Origin: Dendrolimus kikuchii
Lineage: Eukaryota > Arthropoda > Insecta > Lepidoptera > Lasiocampidae
DNA length: 64,000 bases
NCBI GenBank assembly: GCA_019925095.2
Contig: CM034389.1
Coordinates: 21,687,435-21,751,434 of the forward strand
Direction: 5' to 3'
In this document: positions 56,640 through 64,000 of the stretch, in pieces
Numbering within the stretch: the stretch's first letter is position 1
Layout of the letters: each line of letters opens with the position of its first letter
The notes under the pieces: model-generated
What the model was told of the DNA's origin: nothing
Database searches by the model: none
Seen by the model: the letters and a program-made list of their open reading frames with translations, nothing else
Translations under genes and position numbers: made by a program

Positions 56640-58623
56640 TATCTGCGTAATAATGGCTTGCAGCAATACCGCTTACTGAAGGGTTACATTGTATACTATT
56701 TAAAATATTGTTATGAGTCGCGAGACTGGATTTAAAAAAGCCGTTAGACTTACTATAACTATACAAACACGTATAACACACGTACAAATATAACAGAACA
56801 CAACAAGTCCAAACGTAAATCAAAAGGTCGTAATTCAATAAAACGCGCAAAGTCCGTCACTTATTAGATTCCCGATTGTAGTACACAGGTCTTGCTTCGC
56901 TGGTGGTTATTGTTCCCCCCTCCATCAGGTCATCGTTTTATACTGCGCAACGGCAATGTCCCCGTATCTAAGTCGACTTAATCCGACACACTTGGCTAAT
57001 GACTGCCATAAAAGATTACAATACAACAATGGGCTGTTTTCTAATCACAAAGTAAACAAAAGAAGATGACCATAAAAGAATTTAAATTCTATTAGTTCAA
57101 ATGCCGACGGGTAATAAATGTGCTTTGTTTCAGATATGCAGGTGGATTTTGTTTTTGTCGGGACCCGAGTCGTAACGATATGATGAAATGAAGAAAACAC
57201 GTATGCTTATGCTCTTAAACACCTATTTTATATTTAAAAGCATTATACAAGGTTTTTTCCAAATATAAAACTTTAAAAAAATCTCACGCGTGTCTTAAAA
57301 TATATTTTGGTATACATTCTCGTCATTATTCACATCAGACTTTGTTATTGTGAATTTTAATCGCCACATATAGAAATAGGCTAACCCACATTTATTTTAT
57401 CTTAAATCTTTATTAGTAAGTACCACCATATTAGGATAATACTCTAATATGATGTGGGTTAACATTATCCTTCACACATTTTGTTTCGTATTTTGCATTA
57501 AATATTTTGAAAATAAGTAGGCCATTTCTAGGGTTAATTTTTTAGCCATTTTAACTAAAACGGAATCCAGCCATCTTTTAGAGCCGTTTTTTAAGTGTTT
57601 ATGAATGAAAAACAGGGGAAGTGTTGTATATTGTTCTTAAATTAGGTGTCTTCTATTTTAGGCTTTTTTTTGCTTAGTTTCGTTTAATTTTAGTACAACT
57701 GAGTCTATTAATAACTCTAAAATTCTACTTGCATAGTGTTTTTGTTACATGCTTTTCCTTATTGACTTGCAAAATTAATTACTGGACGTAGATCTTGATG
57801 TTTATAAAATTATAAAGGAAATTAAGAGTCCGTTAGAATGCAACAATGCATTTCATTTGAGCAGAATGACTTTGCGGGGGCGTTAGTGATGTAATCTAAT
57901 CTCTGTTAGATATTTCTTACTTAGCAAGATAGAGGTGTACATTTTATTCTCTTGTTGTTTTTGGTAACTAAATAAAGGCTTTATAATAGTTAAATATTTT
58001 TGTTAGGTACTGATTGTAAAATAGTAACTTATGTAATGATTTTAAGGTGAACATTCAATTGATCATAATTTAAAATTAACGAAATACTATCTGATTCTTA
58101 CTTGGACACTTTGACTTGGATCCTAAATTCAGGCAAACAATCGTAATTCAAATTCAAAAGTTTTGATTAAAAATAAGGTCCACGGGAGAACAGTTTTTGA
58201 AGGTCATACATGTAAGTCAATATTTAAATCTACTTCGTATTATTATTATTATTTACACTATAGTCAGATAAGGGTCTACCTATCTTATATCTTATAATAG
58301 AGGCGACTGAATTTATTCTTAACTCTGTCATTTAACGCAATGTTTTTTAAATTATCAAAGTGCCAATTTCACTGTCATCATTTTTTAAATTGCCTTTCAG
58401 TTTGGGTGAATCAATTAAAATGATCCCTATAAACATACGAGTAAATATTAATAGTTTAATGTGTTTGATAATATCGTGTCCTTTCAGTTCTGCGCGTTTC
58501 AACCAAATTGATTTGATTCGGTTGTTCCGTTTCATATCAGCAAACGTTCTTTTATCACTTTGAATACGCATGGAATGTAATTTGTTTATGAGGGATTTTC
58601 ATTCTTATTTTTCTTCTTTCCAG
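56640..58623. other. Upstream flank or first intron of the chitin-binding gene
   Basis: No exon recognised, though the missing upstream exon must lie to the left. A TAACCCACAT/ATGTGGGTTA pair spans about 57382-57462. The polypyrimidine tract of exon A ends it. Confidence 0.5.
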
Positions 58624-58834
58624 AATGTCTCAGTGCAAAACACTCAGATCGGTCACGGCAGCGCTCCAGTTCGTCACGGAGCGTTTCCCGGGCGGCCGAC
58701 ATCAAAAGGGAAGTTGACTTCGATTGCCCTGAGGAGTTTGGTTACTACCCTCATCCCACCGACTGCACATTGTACTATGTCTGCGTGTTTGGCGGCGCAT
58801 TATTAGAGTCGTGCACTGGTGGCCTTATGTACAG
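58624..58834 (+). CDS. Chitin-binding (CBM14/peritrophin-A) protein, exon A
   Basis: Internal exon of the only host gene recognised here. A strong polypyrimidine tract and CAG acceptor end at 58623, and the exon ends before a GTAATA donor. It enters with two bases completing a codon and leaves with two bases (AG). The frame gives a basic Ser/Arg-rich stretch, a KRE dibasic site, then the first four cysteines of a CBM14 domain (FDC, PTDC, YYVC, LESC) with the motifs PEEFGYYPHPTDC and GGLMY. Proteins of this family are secreted, bind chitin and act in cuticle or peritrophic matrix. One domain in a long protein suggests the CPAP1 class (cuticular proteins analogous to peritrophins), which is inference. 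The upstream exon, which should hold the start and signal peptide and end with one spare base, was not found. Confidence 0.88.
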
Positions 58835-58959
58835 GTAATAAATACATTCTTTAGTTTTTTATTAGTAACGGATATTGCGTTATAGGAATCGTCTAACTTC
58901 AGTATCCCCATTATGCTTTATAATGTGGCCCATGAGATCAGATGGTGCTTGTTATATTA

Positions 58960-59265
58960 CTAGCTGATGCCCGCGACTTCGTTCGCGTGGTGTGGTTTTT
59001 TAACTATCCCACGGGAACTCTTTAATTTTTCGGAATCAAAAGTATCCTATATGTTGACCGGGGATATAAGCTACCACCATACAAAATTTCATTTAAATCG
59101 GTCCAGTCGTTTCGGAGATTAGCCGGTACAAACAGACAGAGAAACAAAAAATTGAAAAACATCGAAATTAGTTCTATTTTACTTCTTACATCCCCCTGAC
59201 TAGGTTTTTAGTATTTTTTTGATTGTACAGAAATTCGACCTCTACAGCTTTATTATATGTATAGA
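58960..59265 (-). mobile_element. Helitron-like element, family C, in intron 1
   Basis: CTAG at 58960-58963, then CTGATGCCCGCGACTTCGTT. GGTCCAGTCGTTTCGGAGATTAG is in the body as GGTCCAGTCGTTTCGG. The start TCTATACATATAATAAAG is on the minus strand at 59265. Confidence 0.78.
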
Positions 59266-59371
59266 TTATTGTAGCCAACCTTTGAAATACTTTACCTGTC
59301 ATCACTATTGTTCATGTTGGGAGAGTTGAGATGTTATTTCAGCATGCAGCCCGTCTGGAGAGTGAACCCTT

Positions 59372-59545
59372 GGTTAAGAGCATGCTGCCATAAAAACATT
59401 GAGTTGTGTTTTGGCATTAGTGGCCAGAGTCCAGTCTCTTTTCAACTAGTTTAAAGTAAAGTTTTATGTTGCAAATGCCCATAGGTGATGGTAACCGCTT
59501 TCCATCAGGTGGGTCGTCAGCCTGTCTGCTATACTGAAGTATTTA
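59372..59545 (-). repeat. Rep-A copy, partial, in intron 1
   Basis: TTAAGAGCATGCTGCCATAAAAAC to GCCTGTCTGCTATACTGAAG. Confidence 0.75.
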
Positions 59546-60188
59546 AATGTTTTTATTGTTGTAGCAATAAAAAAATTGTGTGTATGTGCGCAGTTCACAC
59601 ACAGTAAAAACTTCAGAGAATATACTCACAGATAATTATTTTCCAACTTTTATTAATATAAATCCTTTAGCCTACATTCGTCAACATATTATAAACTTCT
59701 TAAGTATCACTTTCAATTTTTCACTGTTTTAGTCTAAAAAAATATTATTATCAGTTTTATTTCGGTCCAAATTGGACCTAAGTTTAATCATCGGTCTTAT
59801 TGTCTCTTTAATCTGTACTGCACAATGTAAAACTCGTATCTCATTCACCTGCAGGCTTAGTCCTATAGATGTGTTAATCTATTTTTAGTGTCGCTTTTTC
59901 GTTTCGAGTTTCGAATCAAAAACACAACGATTCTAAAGAAGTTTAACTTCAAAAAGAAATCAATTTAGTAACGTTGATGTCGATTTATTGTTACTTTCTA
60001 TACAGTGTTACATTAGAAATAGTTTTGATTATAACTTGTAACTAAAATGGCAACTTCAACTATAAATTATCTACATATCTAAATAAGTTTCTTTACTGTT
60101 TGTTTCTCAAGTTTTTGTCTATTTCCAAAACGAGAACAACCCTGAAACATTCTCAATGAGATTCACTATTGATATCTTAAAATTCCAG

Positions 60189-60420
60189 CCACGAGCTACA
60201 GACATGTGATTGGCCGAGGAACGTAGGCTGTGACGGTGTGGTAGGTGCAATAACAGTCGGTGGTGATGAGGTGGACAGGATCAGCCAGAGGGCACCCCCG
60301 CCCCCACCACCCCAGCCTCGGCGAACACCGCCCCCACCACCTCCAAGGACACAGCCACAGCCTAACCCGGTTGTCACGTCAAGAGGCCAGCCCAAGTTTA
60401 ATCGAGAAGAATACGAAAAG
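60189..60420 (+). CDS. Chitin-binding (CBM14) protein, exon B with proline-rich linker
   Basis: Exon B follows an AATTCCAG acceptor. Its first base completes a Ser codon with exon A, giving GGLMYSHELQTCDWPRNVGC across the junction, which supplies cysteines five and six and closes the CBM14 domain. After the domain come a short Gly/Val segment and two runs of prolines broken by Gln, Arg and Thr, then FNREEYEK. The donor is AAG|GTTTGT and the phase is 0. The poly-proline stretch is encoded by C-rich triplets, so the reverse strand shows a meaningless glycine-rich frame here. The proline-rich segment is probably an unstructured spacer between the chitin-binding head and the long tail. Confidence is high because phase, cysteine spacing and both splice sites agree. 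Confidence 0.88.
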
Positions 60421-60454
60421 GTTTGTGGAAAATATTGTTCTACGCTACGTTTAA

Positions 60455-60580
60455 GAAGGGCGTTATAACATTTCTTAGAGGCCCGGCAACGCGTTGACAA
60501 CGCCCACGGTGTTGCAAACGTCCATAGTAACCACCATCCATCAATTAGGCCGTCCGCCTATTTGCTTGATTCAGGCAGTA
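60455..60580 (-). repeat. Rep-A-related subfamily copy, in intron 2
   Basis: GGCGTTATAACATTTCTTAGAGG, GGTGTTGCAAACGTCCATAG. It begins 35 bp after exon B and matches the subfamily at 19.7 kb. Confidence 0.7.
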
Positions 60581-61109
60581 AAAAGAAAAAAACACTATTA
60601 ACAACGTCAAATGTGTAAAATTAGTCCCGTTTACATAGACATAAAAATAATGCTCGGTGCTGAAGATTAATATAGATATTAGTCACACTAAGTAAAATAT
60701 CAAATGTCTCCACTAATCCTATGTCTGTAAAAAAATATTATTCAAGATAAAAACTGCAAGTATCGACTCGTAAAATACTTGTACTTCTTTTTATAACTGA
60801 TTAAAAAATTACAAATATTATTTAATATAAAAGTAATTTCATATTTTTAATATGATATGTCAACATTATAAAAAAATATAAAGCCTAAAACTAAACTAAA
60901 ACCTAAAACTACTGTTTTTGCTACAAATAAAGTCATAAAATGTTCCTAAGTCCCAAGTATGCAGCGTTTTCGTTCTATTGACAATTATAGACATATGTAC
61001 TTCTCACTCGCTTTAAAATAATTTCAATCTACCTTTTAAATTATTATCTTGTAACTCTTTGTTTTCGCATACTTAACTTACTTACTAAAATTGTTCACAC
61101 TCACGTCCT

Positions 61110-61256
61110 AGTTTTAAGTCGCTGGAAGGGACTAACACCTAACAGACAGGCTTGGCCTAGTTTAGGTGTTAGTGCCCAGTGTTAATTTTAAGACAACATG
61201 TAAATTTAATTTTGGTGTCATTAAAAATCTTATTATTATTATTATTATTATTATTT
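61110..61256 (+). mobile_element. Probable LINE 3' tail with 12 bp stem and (TTA)n
   Basis: CGCTGGAAGGG leads into a perfect 12 bp inverted repeat, ACTAACACCTAA (61131-61142) and TTAGGTGTTAGT (61162-61173), then TTGGTGTCATTAAA and about nine TTA units. The order (TGGAAG motif, stem-loop, microsatellite) matches the other LINE tails though the sequence differs. It lies in intron 2 of the chitin-binding gene. Confidence 0.55.
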
Positions 61257-62007
61257 TACAGTATTAGATAAAAAATACAATCTTTTAAATTAAAAAAAAA
61301 ATTGTTTTAGAAGAAATACTTATTTTTTTTAATACTGAAAATTTTGAATACATTTTTGTCAGTTACCTATGTTTCCCTATGTTAGAATTTTTATCTTAAT
61401 TGATTTAGTATTTAATGATTAATAAAAGGCTATAAAGGAATTCGGAGCGAATTTGCCCCTTTTCCAATAAAATGCAACTATTTTTAATACAACACAATTA
61501 TCAAAAAATTATTCGTTGCTGTGTATGAGTGACATTTTCAAAGTAGTTCAAGGTTTTGTTGATATTTTTAAATTAAGAGGGGAAATATAAGAATCTTCGC
61601 ATTTGATAAACAAAATTCAAACGTGTAAGGTCATGGTATTTCGTTTGTAGTATATTGTGAGAATATTTATGTATAGAAATGAATTATGCTAATTTGCCGG
61701 AAGGATATATATAAAATAAAATCTTTATAGTTTGATTAACTGTGGTCTTACTGTAAACATGTAACTCGTGTCAAATAATCAAAAGTATTCATTTTTGAGA
61801 ATAACCTTCAAGCAAATAACATGCAACAGATGGAACTTGAAAGCTATTCCACCCCAACCATTAAAACACTCAGCCACTCCAATTTAAAAAAACATGTCGT
61901 TTGCCTCACAACAAACTGAGACTGAGTGCTTGTGATTTACGCACATAGGTCTTTCTTAAACATAACCAGTGTCATATTTTAAGTAAATTTGAACGCATTT
62001 TAAAATT

Positions 62008-62193
62008 ATAATAATAATAACAGTCCATAAACGTCTAACTGCTTTTCCTTCACCGTTAGCATGTGGTAATTGTAACAATATGCACAATATTAGGTTAGAA
62101 AACTACCTAAGTGGTGCATGCGTTCCGGTCAGACTTCGAACCCGCGCCCTTTGAGTATGGGACGCGTGCGCTAGCCATTACGCTACCACGACT
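62008..62193 (-). mobile_element. tRNA-derived SINE family S2, in intron 2
   Basis: The minus strand begins GTCGTGGTAGCGTAATGGC (A box) and has GGGTTCGAAGTCTGACC (B box). It lacks a full acceptor stem, so it is a SINE head, not a tRNA gene. The 3' half matches the 49.5 kb copy. Confidence 0.75.
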
Positions 62194-62337
62194 TTACTTT
62201 ACTTACACTTTAACTAAATTACTTTAAATTAAAATAAAGCATCTATAAAATAGACATTTCAAAATATTTATCTACATAAGTCCTTATTAGTCTATTATAT
62301 AAATGTATTTAATATATATGCAAATGCTGTATTTCAG

Positions 62338-62618
62338 CAACAACAGTTGTACGCTGAAGTGGATGACTTGCCCCCTGTAGAAGAACTGGAATCAGACAGA
62401 CAGCAGCGCGTTTACAGAGGACAACCTTCAACTATTGGACAAGTTCAAAAAGACAGAGATGGCTACATTGCCCAAGTTAACCCGGGTAGAAATCTTAATT
62501 CAAACATTATTCCCGCTTCGATCCCTCAACACAGCGGGAAATTTGGATCGTTCTCTTTCGGTACCCAAGTTGATGACAGGCGTACGGCTACTATTACCCC
62601 AGCACCACAGACCTACAA
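62338..62618 (+). CDS. Chitin-binding protein, exon C (low-complexity linker)
   Basis: Exon C starts after ATTTCAG in phase 0 and ends before GTAAGT, leaving two bases (AA). The translation begins QQQLYAEVDDLPPVEELESDR and continues with polar, Gln/Asn-rich sequence containing RVYRGQPSTIGQVQKDRDGY and a short GKFGSFSFGTQVDD motif. No cysteines are present, so this is tail rather than a second CBM14 domain. The join EYEK|QQQLYAEV is smooth. The apparent stop just beyond the exon is intronic. The true start of the protein is not in this exon. Confidence 0.85.
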
Positions 62619-62928
62619 GTAAGTGTTATGTTAAACAAAAAAAGACGAAATATGCAGTAGTAAAAGAGTATGTAAGGGTAGGGTAAGACACGGAACAATA
62701 AATATAAATCTGACGTGACTAATGTCATATCAAGGATTTAAATGACGTATATAAAAGTAGTTTAATTTAGTTTTTAACAAACTTCTCATACCGTTTCATT
62801 GAATTGGTTGGTTTATCACATTTAAATTATACTGTCTCATGTTGTAGAATAACTTGACTTTATTATTCTTAAGTGATTATTGACTTTTAGTGACTGTTTC
62901 TAAAATTAATAGACATTGTCGTTTTCAG

Positions 62929-64000
62929 TGCAGACAGTGACAATGACTCTTTTGCTGACAGACTTTTGGACATTGAGACCAATGAGATAAATGTTAATGA
63001 CATTACTGTTAAACCTCCTACTAGAGGCAAAAGGGATGTGACTGATACTAAAGTAGCTAATAATGCTACTAAAGCTAACGAAACTGAAGAAATATCTAAA
63101 AGGAGTGACAGCGATGATGAATTCCAATACTATGAGGCAGATCATGAAAATTTAAACATCGATGACGATTTTATTAGTTTAGATGACACAGAAAGAGGAA
63201 AAAGACAAGTGGGATTTTTCCTTAGAAATGGGTACAAAACCCCTACAAAAAACTGGGCATTTACTAAACCTGTAAAAGTACTAGGCATTCAACAACAAAG
63301 TTATAATCAAAATACACAAACCAACAGATACCAGCCTGTTCACAATAATGGTCTCAGTAACTATGAAGTTAGTCGAAGACCAATTAGATATGAAAATAAC
63401 TACTATACTACGGCCAATCCGTTTTTAGTGTATCAAACTAATGATCAGTCGCAAAGATTTAAACCTAGCCTACCAGATCCATATCAAAAAAGTCAGATTA
63501 TAACTAAAAGTCCTCCAATTTCCTCTTTAAATAACAACGAAAACTCTTACTTATCTCTAGGTGGAATTATATATAACAATTCCCCAAAGCCAAATTTCAA
63601 GTATTCTTCACAAATTATTTCATCTACAAGTCGCCCCATATCTTTTCCGGATTCTTCTTTACTTCCTAGTACAGTTGTGACTGGACGGCCCTTGCCAAAT
63701 CCTACTTCACCACGAAACCAGGATCAATATAAACAACAAGATAACGGAAATGGGCAACAGTTGGGACTTCCTTCGCCCACACGTAATACAAATTTTAAGG
63801 AGAATATAAGACGACCTTCTTCCAATAACCAAGACTATGAGGAGGATGAAGCACAGTCTAACGAGGACGAAAGTTCTTCAGAGGAAGACGAACATCCATT
63901 TCCGGAACCCCCTTATGAATTCACTAATCCTAGAAATAAGTATACTAATATAGAGAATCCTTTTGCCAACCCTAATTTTGATTTTGATGCTTATTTATCA
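62929..64000 (+). CDS. Chitin-binding protein, exon D, long ATG-less tail exon (partial)
   Basis: After a GTTTTCAG acceptor the first base completes an Asn codon with exon C (aa|t). The frame then stays open for 357 codons to the window edge without one methionine. The sequence is acidic and Ser/Asn-rich at first, with RGKR at 63023-63034 and again at 63194-63205. Both match the R-X-K/R-R proprotein-convertase pattern. It then becomes rich in Asn, Gln, Tyr, Pro and Ser, and reaches an acidic run (DYEEDE, SSSEEDE) at about 63830-63900. There are no cysteines or membrane segments. The region looks intrinsically disordered; cleavage at the RGKR sites is inferred only. The exon continues beyond the window. 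Reverse-strand frames here have no support. Confidence 0.85.

Larger units (their letters stand above)
58835..60188 (+). other. Intron 1 of the chitin-binding gene, filled with repeats
   Basis: GT...AG intron between exons A and B (phase 2). It holds a minus-strand Helitron (58960-59265), a minus-strand Rep-A copy (59372-59535) and a copy of the sequence that is split by a Helitron at 23.4 kb (about 59605-59985). No coding sequence seen. Confidence 0.8.
60421..62337 (+). other. Intron 2 of the chitin-binding gene
   Basis: GT...AG intron, phase 0. It contains a diverged Rep-A-like copy (60455-60580), a truncated LINE 3' tail ending in (TTA)n (61110-61256) and a tRNA-derived SINE on the minus strand (62008-62193). 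The rest is AT-rich with no recognisable feature. Confidence 0.8.

Noticed and set aside
60177..60500. 107-codon glycine-rich minus-strand frame
   Set aside because: It is the antisense of the proline-rich exon B and crosses its splice sites.
62110..62193. Functional tRNA gene on the minus strand
   Set aside because: A and B boxes are present but a complete cloverleaf and acceptor stem are not, and the downstream sequence is shared with a second SINE copy.

Overview
The window looks like euchromatic or intergenic DNA of an insect, most likely a moth or butterfly. It is AT-rich and carries one recognisable host gene, at the far right on the + strand. Most of the rest that can be identified is decayed or recent transposable-element DNA. 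The lepidopteran call rests on the mix of elements: short non-autonomous Helitrons with A|TC...CTAG|T ends, non-LTR elements whose 3' ends are short microsatellites, tRNA-derived SINEs, and a roughly 300 bp A-tailed repeat in almost every 5 kb. It is an inference, not a species assignment.

Host gene (58.6-64.0 kb). Four exons with matching splice phases (58624-58834, 60189-60420, 62338-62618, 62929->64000) encode about 598 residues of a secreted chitin-binding protein. It has one complete six-cysteine peritrophin-A (CBM14) domain split by an intron, a proline-rich linker, and a long Asn/Gln/Ser-rich, partly acidic tail with two RGKR sites. The last exon has no in-frame ATG and runs off the window. 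The exon with the start codon and signal peptide was not found.

Transposable elements. At 14.0-17.0 kb lies the longest non-LTR element (minus strand). Its reverse transcriptase frame is open for 719 codons, but an internal deletion has removed the end of the endonuclease and shifted the frame. Two very short 5'-truncated copies of the same family, each with perfect target-site duplications, lie at 42.3 and 25.3 kb; the second is only 47 bp. A second non-LTR lineage (12.8-13.9 kb) has a 3' end made of a stem-loop, an ACAATAAAG-like signal and a microsatellite. That architecture recurs in at least five other places with different tail repeats. At least eight other LINE 3' coding remnants, a Penelope-like element with a 13 bp target duplication, inverted Penelope-like fragments, a solo LTR (46159-46618), about thirteen Helitron copies, two SINE families, many copies of the A-tailed repeat (Rep-A) and several foldback elements fill much of the remainder. 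Nested insertions give a partial order of events.

The remaining stretches are AT-rich and hold nothing I can support as a gene. I see no rRNA, CRISPR array, bacterial operon or convincing functional tRNA gene. I found no clear new multi-gene system. The most useful observations are the exact element boundaries (an empty site for a Helitron, several perfect target duplications), the long hairpins, and the ATG-less last exon that a start-codon ORF scan misses.
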